Position numbers and translations under genes: made by a program. The notes beneath the pieces were generated by a model. That model was given only the letters and a program-made list of their open reading frames with translations, was not told where the DNA came from and searched no databases. This document shows positions 1-8,350 of a stretch of 44,024 nt of DNA, in pieces. Source of the stretch: a virus; IMG/VR virus record IMGVR_UViG_3300049489_001181, positions 1 through 44,024 of that record, one strand, 5' to 3'. The first letter of the stretch is position 1. The number at the start of each line of letters is the position of its first letter.

Positions 1-249
1 GCCAGGCAGCACCTTCTTGATGGAGTCCATCCCGCCGCCACCGCCCAGGATTCCCGCCAGTCCCTCCCCCGCGGATTTCCCCAGGCCGCCAATGGCCTCC
101 TGGTTTTTCGGGTCATCCATGAACTTGTCGAACATGGGCATGAGGGCCGGCGCCAGGTTGGATAGCGTCCGCCCGGCTTGACGGGATGCCATGCCAAAGG
201 GGCGCGTGGGCGCGGTGAGGGCTGCGTACATCCGACTGGCGCGTGCCAT
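1..249 (-). CDS. Virion-associated protein, N-terminal part (gene continues at 44024)
   Basis: First 83 codons of a leftward gene whose frame leaves the window at base 1 and resumes in frame at 44024, giving a 449-residue protein. The start ATG at 249 follows a GAGGTGA ribosome site that contains the stop of the preceding gene. The segment is helical and contains a glycine-rich stretch (GILGGGGGMDS). No family is recognised. Its place among Ala/Gly/Gln-rich late genes, after the tail genes and before the 1341-residue protein, suggests an internal virion or ejection-related protein. That role is inferred only from position and composition. Confidence 0.8.
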   Translation of the reverse strand, partial: MARASRMYAALTAPTRPFGMASRQAGRTLSNLAPALMPMFDKFMDDPKNQEAIGGLGKSAGEGLAGILGGGGGMDSIKKVLPG

Positions 250-257
250 GGTTCACC

Positions 258-1649
258 TCAGAGATTGATGCTGGCGGACGGGTCAAACAGTTCCTTGCCC
301 CCGCCAATGGCTTTCAGGAGCCAGGACATCAGCTCCTTGTTGCTGGTGAACCCGGACTGCTTCAGGTTCTCCAGCGCGCTGGCGCCGGCGCCGAGGCCGG
401 TCATGCCCAGCTGGGTGGCAGCCTGGCGGCGCCCGAAGGCGTCCTGGGTCAGCCCGCGCTCGCCGGCCTGGGCTGCTTGCATGGCGGCGTTGTAAATGCC
501 CGTCTGTGCGCCGCTGCTGGTGTATCCGCCACGTCCGCCCGCAGCCAGCATCTGACGCTGGGCGGCGTCGCGCTGGTTGTTGATGCCGGAGTAAAGGTCA
601 GCCCGCGCAGCGTCCTCCACGCGCTGCTGCTCCGCAGGGTCGGAGGCGCCACGGGCCATGTCCATGATGGCGCGGTAGGCCCCGGCGCTCTCACCGAAAT
701 GCTCGTCAATCTGGCCCATGTCGTTGGTGTTCATGAGGTCCGTGGCGGTGCTGAGTCCGGTGCCTGCCTGGCCCAGCATCTCCATGAGGGCGTCCATGAT
801 GGGGTTGCCGGTCTTGCTTCTGCTGCTTCCCGGAAGCCTGCCCGCGGCGACGTCGTCCGCCGCGCCACCCGCCGCGTCCGTGTACTGGTTCCGCGGGTCA
901 AGGCCGTTGTCACGCAGCACATCGGCATCTCTGTCGTTGGCCCTGTTCTGGCTGTCGATGTAGTCCTGGGCAACCTGACCCGGCGTGGGCGCACCACGCA
1001 CCATGTCAGCGGCGCGGTCAAGCATTGTCTGGCTCTGAATCTGTCCCTGCGCCGTGCCCGCCCCGCCCACCGCCATGTTGGACGGAGTGCCACCCAGCAC
1101 ACTGGCGTTGGTGTACCCACCATTCTGACCGTCAAGAACCTGGACGTTGTCCCTGTTGCGTGAGCCGCCCTCCCACCGGGTGAGCCCGCCGCCCTGGGCC
1201 AGCGCATTCGGGTCTGCCGCAATGTTGTTCAGCGTACTCTGGCTGGCCGGATTCAGGGCGCTGGCCAGCGTCTTGGTAGGCATGTTCGCGCCCATCATCC
1301 CCTTGTAGCCCGTGGTGTTGTCACTGGCGGCCATCCCGCCCCACTTGTTCTTGATGGTGACGGGGTTCTGGCGCGTGACCGGTCCCGTGGGCGCGGTGGC
1401 TCCCGGGGTCGGCTGCGGCGCGGCAGCTGGCGCCTGCTGACGGACGGGCGGAGTGGTCTGGTTCCCGCGTGCGAAGGCCCGGTCTGCAGGCTGGGCGGGC
1501 TGGTATCCGGCGCGGGTCCGCGTGCCGGAGAAGTTCACCGGGGTCTGGCGGACCTGGCGCCCTTGGCGGGCCAGACTGAGGCGCCCGGCATCACTCACCG
1601 TGCCGGCGGGGGTGTATCCAGAACGCGTGGAGCCAAAGTCTTGGGGCAT
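258..1649 (-). CDS. Low-complexity virion protein, possible internal/ejection protein (463 aa)
   Basis: The N-terminal 120 residues are rich in Pro, Gln, Ala and Gly and probably disordered. The C-terminal half is helical, with many Gln/Ala/Arg residues and a GGRGGYTSSGAQTGIYNAA stretch. Such helix-rich C-termini are common in internal virion proteins of podoviruses, but no domain can be named from the sequence. The ATG at 1649 is preceded by GGTAGGAGATG. The stop lies inside the ribosome site of the next gene, so the two are probably translationally coupled. The role is inferred from position downstream of the nozzle genes. Confidence 0.75.
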   Translation of the reverse strand: MPQDFGSTRSGYTPAGTVSDAGRLSLARQGRQVRQTPVNFSGTRTRAGYQPAQPADRAFARGNQTTPPVRQQAPAAAPQPTPGATAPTGPVTRQNPVTIKNKWGGMAASDNTTGYKGMMGANMPTKTLASALNPASQSTLNNIAADPNALAQGGGLTRWEGGSRNRDNVQVLDGQNGGYTNASVLGGTPSNMAVGGAGTAQGQIQSQTMLDRAADMVRGAPTPGQVAQDYIDSQNRANDRDADVLRDNGLDPRNQYTDAAGGAADDVAAGRLPGSSRSKTGNPIMDALMEMLGQAGTGLSTATDLMNTNDMGQIDEHFGESAGAYRAIMDMARGASDPAEQQRVEDAARADLYSGINNQRDAAQRQMLAAGGRGGYTSSGAQTGIYNAAMQAAQAGERGLTQDAFGRRQAATQLGMTGLGAGASALENLKQSGFTSNKELMSWLLKAIGGGKELFDPSASINL

Positions 1650-1682
1650 GGCATCTCCTACCGCGCCTGACGCGGTGTGTCA

Positions 1683-2219
1683 TCAGCCGGAGACATGCTC
1701 CAGCGTCCAATAATGCACCATGGTGATGAACGTGACGGTCCCCGTGGCCGGGGCGGTGTAGGATACGGAGATGGTGTCTCCGCTGCTGGCCGAGTTGGCC
1801 GTCACCAGGTTCTCCTGGTAGGCCACGCCCGCGGCGGTGACCTTGGTGCTGTCCACCGGCACTGAGTGAATGCTGGAACCGTTTTTGTTCACCACCAGCG
1901 CCGCACCTGCACCGAGGATGGTGCCTACCGCACCGAAGGACACGCTGCTGCCGATGTAGCGCCACGTGCTGCTGGACGCGCCGTCCACGTTGGGCAGCCT
2001 GTAGGAACCAAACACGAACGGGATGTTTGCCGTGGCGATGGCTGTATCCCGGCACAGGGTCACCGTGTGCAGTGCCTTGCCCTTGGCCAGCTTGCTGTTG
2101 CCCACGCTGCCGGCAATCAGGTTCGCGCCGTCCAGCGCGTCCAGCTCGCCCTGAACTTCAGCAAACGCGGCGTTCACCGCGTTCAGAAGGTTGTCACCGT
2201 CAATGATGGGCGCGACCAT
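1683..2219 (-). CDS. Small virion protein, probable tail/fibre accessory (178 aa)
   Basis: The N-terminus (VAPIIDGDNLLNAVNAAFAE) resembles a short helical attachment segment. It is followed by a Ser/Thr/Gly-rich beta-strand region with no transmembrane segment, ending in an alternating hydrophobic strand (TGTVTFITMVHYW). This arrangement is typical of small phage fibre or appendage proteins with an N-terminal helix and a beta-structured head. AAGAGGAG lies just upstream of the ATG at 2219. It sits between the nozzle group and the internal-protein group. No named family is recognised. Confidence 0.7.
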   Translation of the reverse strand: MVAPIIDGDNLLNAVNAAFAEVQGELDALDGANLIAGSVGNSKLAKGKALHTVTLCRDTAIATANIPFVFGSYRLPNVDGASSSTWRYIGSSVSFGAVGTILGAGAALVVNKNGSSIHSVPVDSTKVTAAGVAYQENLVTANSASSGDTISVSYTAPATGTVTFITMVHYWTLEHVSG

Positions 2220-2231
2220 GGGGCTCCTCTT

Positions 2232-2891
2232 TCAGTACCAAGTGCGGACAACGAAGTCTGGAATGTTCCCGCGGGCGTAAAACCCATAGGCAATGGGGTT
2301 GCTGGACCCAACATCTAGGCCGCCCGCGCTGCCCTGTGAGAGTTCCCAGTCAAACGACGGATTCGCCCCTGTGGCGTCCTCTTTCGTGATGACCGAAGCA
2401 GACTCATCTGACGCTTGGAACGACGACGTCGCCGGGCCGGAAGCGAAGAGGATGTGGTTTGCGATGGCGTAGTTTTTTTGTGGGTCTAGGGCGACCGGAC
2501 CAGGAAACCTGTACCCAGCGCCCATGCCGGACACCACTGCGGAACGGGCAACCTCGCGCATCCTCAAAAATGTCCCGTTAAGCTCGTACTCGCAGATGGC
2601 GCAAACAAGGCTACGGATGGCCGCGCCCGTGGTGGAATAACCATGTGTCGCCGTGTCAAACAGCAGACCATTGGAGACGCCCTTGATTTTCGTATACCGC
2701 CACTTCGGCACATCCGTGTCCGCCACAACCAGCGCGCCCGTGGTGGTGGGAACCACTGCGTCTACGGTGTAAAGCCGCTGAAACGCCGGCGGAGCATACC
2801 TCGCCTCCTGCTGCGCATTGTTCCTGTTCTGCAGTGTTCTCAGTTGGTTCTTGGACAGGAATACTGCGCCTGGTGCTCTGGGTGCCGGCAT
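2232..2891 (-). CDS. Unknown virion protein, tail region (219 aa)
   Basis: The protein is beta-rich after a basic, Asn/Gln-rich N-terminal 30 residues, and has no transmembrane segment. It follows the beta-propeller nozzle gene directly: the stop of that gene and this ATG share a base (TGATG), so the two are likely co-translated and may act together in the tail. It ends in an aromatic tail (FVVRTWY). It could be a tail appendage or fibre-anchor protein. The sequence gives no family assignment, so the call rests on position. Confidence 0.7.
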   Translation of the reverse strand: MPAPRAPGAVFLSKNQLRTLQNRNNAQQEARYAPPAFQRLYTVDAVVPTTTGALVVADTDVPKWRYTKIKGVSNGLLFDTATHGYSTTGAAIRSLVCAICEYELNGTFLRMREVARSAVVSGMGAGYRFPGPVALDPQKNYAIANHILFASGPATSSFQASDESASVITKEDATGANPSFDWELSQGSAGGLDVGSSNPIAYGFYARGNIPDFVVRTWY

Positions 2892-4978
2892 CAGCCCCTC
2901 CTGCCAATGGGCGTGAACTCAAACTCAATGGCTTCCATCTCAAACGGACAGGCCGCCTCAACACGAACACGGAAGAACCGGCCAACCACCTCCGCGCTTC
3001 CGGATGCCAGCGCCTGGACCTCGTACCACGGCTGGACGGTGTCCGCCGTGTCCACCGTGGCGCCGGTGACAAAGAATCCTGCGGCGGCGTTGGCGCCCGC
3101 CTGGTCAAAGGTCAGCGTGGCCTTCGCAGCCTCAATGTCATCCGGGAAGACCTCCACGGTCACATCCTGGGATGCCAGAGCATGGACGGTCGGTGTCACC
3201 CAGCGGGCCATGGCTTTGCTGGATGTGCCCACGTTTACCCGCGCGGAAACAATCTCTGCCGTGATGGCCTCTCCACCGTCCCGGCGCCCAAGGTCCATCT
3301 CCCACAGGACGCCGTACCGGTCACCCAGGTAGACCACCTCGTATGGCTGCGTCTGGTCCACAGCCACCGCCGTGGCTTGAAACCCGTACCCTTCCTCGTC
3401 CGCGGGGCCCTGCGGCCAGAACGCCGGAGAGTCACCACGCGTGGACATGTACAGTGCATGGCGGCACACGCCTGGCGCGTCACCGGCCGCGGGATAGAAC
3501 AGACGGAACTCGTCATTCGCCGTGGAGAACACGGCCATGCTGTTCTCCAACACGCCCACCTGCATGCCCTGGTAGAATGCGTCCACGCGCTCCGAGAGCT
3601 TGGTCAGCTCCGCGCCGTTGAACTGGTAGATGCCATCCTCCGAGGCAAAGTAGGCCGCGTTCTCTGTGCTCCACACCGCGCGCGGGGAGATGCAGCCCAC
3701 TGTGCTGGGCACCTGGAACGCGCCATAGGAATCCGCGTCACCAGACGCCTGCACCACAAAGATGCTGTTGCGCTTGAAAATGGCGAGCACGCCGCCCACT
3801 ACCGCCGCCGCAATGATGGGGCCGCCGCCATCACCAAGCGGAATCTCCCAGTCATTGGCCCAGATGTCCGCGTAGGGCCCAGGCGCGCTGTAGTAGAGGA
3901 CGCTGCCGCTCCATGTCCAAACGCGGTCGTCATAAATCACCAGGCCTGAGCCCGCCGGAACACTGCTGCGCAGGCCGCCAATGAGCCCCTGGTACGGCGT
4001 GTCTGTGCCCACGGAATCCGGGATGAGCGGGTAGACAATGGACTCGGTTGGGATGTTGTAGAACAGGCCGAACCGCTCAATGCACCCAATGATGCGGTCA
4101 CTGCTGCGGTGGTAGACCGTGGTCACCACCTGCGTTTTCTCGAATACCTCAGAGCTGGAGGCTGGCGCCAGGCCGTCCGAAGGCGTCAACTCCGTTCCGT
4201 CCATGATGAAGCGCATGCCATCCAAGCTGCTCTTCAGATTCACCTGAAAAAGGTGCCGCGCGCCGTTGAACTGCCGAAACGCGCAGATGCTTTGAACCCG
4301 CTCCTCAGCGAAGGTGGCGCGCGTCAGCGCCGGGTCCACAGACGGCGGGCTGTCATATGAGCCGCTGTATCCCGACCCGAGGTCAATCATCACGTAGTAA
4401 GCAAGGATGCTGTCAATGGTCTTTGCAGCCCACGTCACATCTTCACTGATGACGCCGCGGTACCCGTAGCCCGGATACAGCGGAATCGGGCTCCCGGTGC
4501 GCGGCGGCGCGAACAGTCCAACCACGCCGTTGTCCGGGTCCACGCCGCGCACGCCGCATCCCACCACGGTCCAGGCGGAGCCATCCCAGACGCGGATTGT
4601 TGACTGCTCCGGGAGCTGGAAGATGGTTGAGTAGTTCTCGTCAAACACCTCATACACGTCGCCCCACACGTCGAAGCACCGAGGGCGGCTGCGAAACCCG
4701 AGAACAATGTACCGGTTGTTGTTTACAAAGGTCAGGCCGGCATTCATGACGGCGGGGTCCGCGACGGAGTTGGTGAACCCAACGACGTTGAAAGAGCCGG
4801 CTGGGTCCGTCCCCGTGTACCAAGTGCCGAACGTTTGCACGTGGCGCATGCCAGGACGCACGCGGAGCCGGCCCTCTCTGTTCACGAAGTTCCGCGCATA
4901 GCTGCAGAACTCCGGAGACGCCTCCATTGGAGCGCCAGACAAACCGCCCAGCATTCTCAATGGAGGCGTTGAAACCAT
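2891..4978 (-). CDS. Beta-propeller tail nozzle / DNA stabilisation protein (695 aa)
   Basis: This long beta-rich protein has the layout of podovirus nozzle or DNA-stabilisation proteins (P22 gp10-like). The N-terminal segment (RNFVNREGRLRVRPGMRHV) is typical of these proteins, which open with an Arg-rich genome-plug region. Repeated blades follow, with motifs such as YDDRVWTWSGSVLYYS, AVVGGVLAIFKRNSIFVV and YFASEDGIYQFNG. In the family it closes the short tail channel below the adaptor and holds packaged DNA. It is preceded by the adaptor and a 172-residue protein and followed by small tail proteins, which fits. AAGGTGAAG precedes the ATG at 4978. The family call rests on motif memory. Confidence 0.75.
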   Translation of the reverse strand: MVSTPPLRMLGGLSGAPMEASPEFCSYARNFVNREGRLRVRPGMRHVQTFGTWYTGTDPAGSFNVVGFTNSVADPAVMNAGLTFVNNNRYIVLGFRSRPRCFDVWGDVYEVFDENYSTIFQLPEQSTIRVWDGSAWTVVGCGVRGVDPDNGVVGLFAPPRTGSPIPLYPGYGYRGVISEDVTWAAKTIDSILAYYVMIDLGSGYSGSYDSPPSVDPALTRATFAEERVQSICAFRQFNGARHLFQVNLKSSLDGMRFIMDGTELTPSDGLAPASSSEVFEKTQVVTTVYHRSSDRIIGCIERFGLFYNIPTESIVYPLIPDSVGTDTPYQGLIGGLRSSVPAGSGLVIYDDRVWTWSGSVLYYSAPGPYADIWANDWEIPLGDGGGPIIAAAVVGGVLAIFKRNSIFVVQASGDADSYGAFQVPSTVGCISPRAVWSTENAAYFASEDGIYQFNGAELTKLSERVDAFYQGMQVGVLENSMAVFSTANDEFRLFYPAAGDAPGVCRHALYMSTRGDSPAFWPQGPADEEGYGFQATAVAVDQTQPYEVVYLGDRYGVLWEMDLGRRDGGEAITAEIVSARVNVGTSSKAMARWVTPTVHALASQDVTVEVFPDDIEAAKATLTFDQAGANAAAGFFVTGATVDTADTVQPWYEVQALASGSAEVVGRFFRVRVEAACPFEMEAIEFEFTPIGRRG

Positions 4979-4979
4979 T

Positions 4980-5498
4980 TCACTTCACCTTGGATTTGAG
5001 TGCTTCGTATTCCGCCTTCAGTTTCAGGATGATGCTGTCCTTCTCTGACAGCTCGGCCTCTTTGGCCTTCACCACTTCAGCCAGACGCCCAGCTTGCATG
5101 GCCTTTTCCGGGTCAGAGATGAACCCCTCCGTGGCCGCGGAGACCTGGGACGTGACGTCCTCAAAGAACCCGTGCCAGCCGCGGAAGCGGCCTTCCACGG
5201 TGCCGTCGTCAGAGCGCGTCACCGCTTCGCATGAGTCCAGGTTCTTGCCAAACTTCTTCAGCTCCGCGGCCACGGCTTTTTCCGGTCCCTTGAACGCCAC
5301 GCCCATCTGGTTGCTGTTGCGTAGCATGAACTCCAGAAGGTTGCCGGGCCTGCGGATGGCCGCGCCGGGAGGGCACGCAATCACCTGGGAGTTCTCCTCC
5401 TGGGTGTCGGGTCCGCCCACGGATTTGCCAATCCAGCAGTACTTGGACGTGTTGCGGTAGACGAGAAAATCGGGGCCGGTTTGCTTGAACTTGTTCAC
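4980..5498 (-). CDS. Unknown head-tail region protein with C-terminal coiled coil (172 aa)
   Basis: The GTG at 5498 is the likely start because GAGGAGAAC lies at the right distance and no ATG competes. The first 110 residues are globular. The last 45 form a charged heptad-type helix (KAKEAELSEKDSIILKLKAE), a probable coiled coil. It lies between the adaptor and the nozzle genes, whose products meet at the portal vertex, so a role in the connector or in assembly is plausible. Function is not recognised. Confidence 0.75.
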   Translation of the reverse strand: MNKFKQTGPDFLVYRNTSKYCWIGKSVGGPDTQEENSQVIACPPGAAIRRPGNLLEFMLRNSNQMGVAFKGPEKAVAAELKKFGKNLDSCEAVTRSDDGTVEGRFRGWHGFFEDVTSQVSAATEGFISDPEKAMQAGRLAEVVKAKEAELSEKDSIILKLKAEYEALKSKVK

Positions 5499-5507
5499 GT
5501 GTTCTCC

Positions 5508-6179
5508 TCAGTAAATGTCAAAGGGTCCAGGTGGCGCGTTGATGACGTATCCATCATCCCCGACCATGGCGCGCATGGCATCGTGCAACTGGTTGATTCC
5601 ATCCTTCGCCAGCGCCTCCAGCCCATCCGCCGTGGCGTCCATGTTGCGGGCCGCAATCTTTGCAGCCGCCAGCGTGCCGATGAGCGCATGCTGGTCAACG
5701 GGGAACTCTGAAGGCGTGTCCGTCCCGGACGACAGCGCCGTCAGCGCCGGGACGTAGACGTAGCGCAGGTTCGTGTCCGCGGACGGGATGGGGCGCAGGT
5801 AGATGCGCGTCCCCTCCACAACATAGGCGCGCGGGGTGCCTGAAATGCCCAGCAGATTCGGAAGCTCTGCGATGTTTTTGCAGCTCATGGGCATGGCCGT
5901 TGAGATGTCCGTGATGTACCAGAACACGGAAAGAATCTGCCGCCCAAAAAGCGCAGTTGGCATGGTCACCTGCATGGCCGCGCCGGTGTAGACCCCGTCA
6001 ACATTCGCTGAGAACCTGGTGGGAAACTGCGCCGCCATGCGGTTGTACAGCTCGTTGCGCGCCACGTTGATGAACGCCTTGATGGTAGCGTTGCTGGGAT
6101 CACCCGTGTCGTCAGCCGCCGTTGCCGGCTTCTTGTTGATGAGCTGCTTGACCCATACAACCAAGGCGTCCAGGTCCAT
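5508..6179 (-). CDS. Head-tail adaptor (SU10-type adaptor family, 223 aa)
   Basis: The helical N-terminal part includes INVARNELYNRMAAQFP. A central segment reads RIYLRPIPSADTNLRYVYVP and is followed by a helical tail. The pattern of a beta hairpin ending in LRY-YVP, then FPxDQHALI and a helical bundle, matches the family of phage adaptor proteins that ring the base of the portal. The length is usual for that family. The ATG at 6179 shares a base with the stop of the previous gene. Position between coat and nozzle genes supports the call. The assignment is by remembered motif and not by a search. Confidence 0.65.
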   Translation of the reverse strand: MDLDALVVWVKQLINKKPATAADDTGDPSNATIKAFINVARNELYNRMAAQFPTRFSANVDGVYTGAAMQVTMPTALFGRQILSVFWYITDISTAMPMSCKNIAELPNLLGISGTPRAYVVEGTRIYLRPIPSADTNLRYVYVPALTALSSGTDTPSEFPVDQHALIGTLAAAKIAARNMDATADGLEALAKDGINQLHDAMRAMVGDDGYVINAPPGPFDIY

Positions 6180-6802
6180 CAGCGCCCCCCGAAAATCTGC
6201 GCATCCCGTGCGCTCTTCTCTGCCTTTTCCGCATAACGCGCGCGGCGCCCAGCCTCTTCCGCGGCGAACCGCTTGCGGTCATCCCCGCTCTTGGAGTGAT
6301 GTCCTAGGCGGTCATTCATGCTGCCCATGATGCGGCGCCAGATGCGGTCGTTGGCCACTTCATCCTGCTTGCGCTCTGCATCCACACTGCGCTTCATGGA
6401 CGTCTCATAGGCCAGTGCGTCCAGCTCTTCGCGGCGCCGCTGGTTCCCTCGCTTGGTCATGTCGCAGTGCTTCAGCGCATGGGTAATCCACGACCCCAGT
6501 TCCGTGTCTTCGCCGTGCGCGCCAGACACCATGAACACACAAACCCACCACTCCCGCGCAACCTTCATGGGAAGGCCAGCCAGCTGCTCGGCAATGACCA
6601 TGGGCTGCCACACGGACCAGCATCCGGGGATATTGTAGGGCTTGCCCTTCACGGTCACGGCTCGGTGACCGAAGGGGTTCCACCAGCATTCAAAGTTTGG
6701 GTACTGCTTCTTGAGGTGCGCGCGGAATGCCTCCGGCGCCAGGAGGTCCGGTGCGCCGAAAGCCAGAACAGGTGAAGCGGTTCTCATAAACTTCGCGCGC
6801 AC
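6179..6802 (-). CDS. Unknown protein downstream of the coat gene (about 207 aa)
   Basis: The start is uncertain. The frame opens with GTG at 6814 and has another GTG at 6802 that sits just after GGGAGG, and the second is chosen. An ATG follows at 6787. The N-terminal half is Trp/Phe-rich (ECWWNPFGHRAV, AREWWVCVFMVSGA). The C-terminal half is a long, strongly charged helix (RKRFAAEEAGRRARYAEKAE). No family is recognised. The coat gene lies upstream across an 11-bp stem-loop and the adaptor gene follows immediately, so a head-completion role is possible but unproven. Confidence 0.7.
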   Translation of the reverse strand: MRAKFMRTASPVLAFGAPDLLAPEAFRAHLKKQYPNFECWWNPFGHRAVTVKGKPYNIPGCWSVWQPMVIAEQLAGLPMKVAREWWVCVFMVSGAHGEDTELGSWITHALKHCDMTKRGNQRRREELDALAYETSMKRSVDAERKQDEVANDRIWRRIMGSMNDRLGHHSKSGDDRKRFAAEEAGRRARYAEKAEKSARDAQIFGGR

Positions 6803-6820
6803 GGTGCCTCCCACGGCTGA

Positions 6821-6855
6821 ATGCGGACGGGCGCTGTCATGCCACCCGTCCGCAT
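6821..6855 (-). promoter_or_regulatory. Perfect 11-bp stem-loop after the coat gene
   Basis: The inverted repeat ATGCGGACGGG / CCCGTCCGCAT has a 13-base loop and sits between the coat-protein stop and the next start. There is no T-run after it in the leftward direction, so it is not a classical intrinsic terminator. It could be an RNA-processing or 3'-end-stabilising structure, or a partial terminator that lowers expression of the adaptor genes relative to coat. Confidence 0.6.
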
Positions 6856-6874
6856 CCTGGTCAACCCTGGAAAA

Positions 6875-8314
6875 TCACGCGGTGTTCTGGTCGCCCGTCA
6901 GGCCGCAGATGTAGCCAGACGCATTCGGCTTCCGGTTGATGATGCCCGTGCAGTACCAGCCAAGGAACATGTTCCAGTCGTCCGTGGAGCCGGACGCCAT
7001 GCGCCACGTGAGGCCATCCAGGTCCAGAGGACCAAGCGGGCCTTCCTCGATCTGCATGAGGTACTTCTTGGCAATGGCGTAGAACCGGTACATCGGAGCC
7101 ATGGGAGAGGTGACCACTTCCACCTGGCCCGCGGAACCGATGCTGTTGATGCCGAGGCTTTCCACACCAACGGCAGGCTTGAATCCGGCGCCCGGGTTGT
7201 TGAAGCGCGCCGGGTTGTTGGACGTGAATGACACGACGTTGTTGCCGTCGATGAACTTACGCCACACGCTGGGGTGCGTGTAATACACGTCCGGGTCCGT
7301 GCCGGGCCCAAGCGGGTCCAGGCGGATTTTTTCCAGCAACTGGTTGATTTGCGCCACCGTCAGCGCAGTCAACGTGGTGTTCTTCTGGATGCGGGACTGC
7401 AACACGCGGTTGCCCGCGGCGGTGCGGTCCAGCTGGCCGTAGTACTGCACGGAATAGTGACTGTCCGTGCTGTTCTGCACCGCGTCCAGAATCCCCATGG
7501 CGGAGGTCCACTTGCTTTCCATGGTGGAGTTGGCCGTGATGGCCGCAACGGAGCCGCCGTCACGGGTATTGAACGGCACCACAATGTCACCCGCCGCAAT
7601 GGCCGAGCCCGCAAGGGACGCGTCCAGGGTGGCGGTGGCGGTGGTGGTGTCGTCAGACAGCGCGGTAATCTGACGGCCACGCTCGTTCTGAGCGGTGCCG
7701 TTGCGGATGGCGCCGAGCAAACCGGAGCCCGTGGTCACAAAGTCAACAACCATACCTTCGCGCAGGTACCGGTTGCCCAGCCACGGGAACGCGTCGGTTT
7801 CGTTGACGATGCTGGCCGCGGGGGTCAGCGTCAGGGTGGTGGTGGAGAAGCTGGTCACGCGCGCCAGCGGAACAGCCTGGCCCGTGGCCCACTGGCGACT
7901 CACGGATTCGGGCAGGCCTTCCATGGTCTGCTTGAGAATCAGTTTGCCCAGCTCCTCAAAACCGCCAGCGCCCATGCCGGCCCGGTACGCGGGTCCAGAC
8001 ACTTGGACAATGGAGTACATCTGCTTGCGGTAGAACTTCGCCTCAATGCCGTCCACGTCTGCCGGCACGTCGTTGGCGTTGGTGACGGAAGTGTTCTTGC
8101 CGGGCAGGGTGTCGCGTTCGCCGCGACCCTCAAACCGGAAGTTGCCCTTGGTGAGCATGCTGATGCGGAACCATTTACCTTCAATGGCGCCCTTCTGAAT
8201 GCCCGCAAAAAGCTTGCGCTCCACGGTGCGCAGATTGATTGCATCCATCAGTTCCGGGTAGACGTTTTCCTTCAGGAACTCGTCCATTGCCCCGCTGTTG
8301 ACGACGTTTGCCAT
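6875..8314 (-). CDS. Major capsid protein (479 aa)
   Basis: It follows portal and scaffold in the usual order and has the strongest ribosome site of the block (GAGAGGAGAAG before ATG 8314), as expected for the most abundant virion protein. The N-terminus (FLKENVYPELMDAINLRTVE) and the KNTSVTNANDVPADVDG, VQVSGPAYRAGMGAGGFEEL and YYTHPSVWRKFIDGN segments resemble HK97-fold coat proteins of podo- and siphoviruses that place a cross-sheet and an E-loop in this order. No N-terminal scaffold domain is fused; a separate scaffold gene exists. The protein fold is inferred. The coat assignment is strong from length and context. Confidence 0.85.
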   Translation of the reverse strand: MANVVNSGAMDEFLKENVYPELMDAINLRTVERKLFAGIQKGAIEGKWFRISMLTKGNFRFEGRGERDTLPGKNTSVTNANDVPADVDGIEAKFYRKQMYSIVQVSGPAYRAGMGAGGFEELGKLILKQTMEGLPESVSRQWATGQAVPLARVTSFSTTTLTLTPAASIVNETDAFPWLGNRYLREGMVVDFVTTGSGLLGAIRNGTAQNERGRQITALSDDTTTATATLDASLAGSAIAAGDIVVPFNTRDGGSVAAITANSTMESKWTSAMGILDAVQNSTDSHYSVQYYGQLDRTAAGNRVLQSRIQKNTTLTALTVAQINQLLEKIRLDPLGPGTDPDVYYTHPSVWRKFIDGNNVVSFTSNNPARFNNPGAGFKPAVGVESLGINSIGSAGQVEVVTSPMAPMYRFYAIAKKYLMQIEEGPLGPLDLDGLTWRMASGSTDDWNMFLGWYCTGIINRKPNASGYICGLTGDQNTA

Positions 8315-8331
8315 GTGCTTCTCCTCTCAAC

Positions 8332-8346
8332 GACGGGACACCCGTC
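8332..8346 (-). promoter_or_regulatory. 6-bp stem, 3-base loop between scaffold and coat genes
   Basis: GACGGG-ACA-CCCGTC (plus-strand reading) is a perfect hairpin in the 36-base gap between the scaffold stop and the coat start, immediately upstream of the coat ribosome site. Together with the stem-loop after the coat gene it brackets the coat message and may protect or separate it. This is an inference from position. Confidence 0.5.
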
Positions 8347-8350
8347 TGGG

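Noticed and set aside
243-1163. 306-codon rightward frame near the left end
   Set aside because: Antisense shadow of the late virion gene 258-1649.
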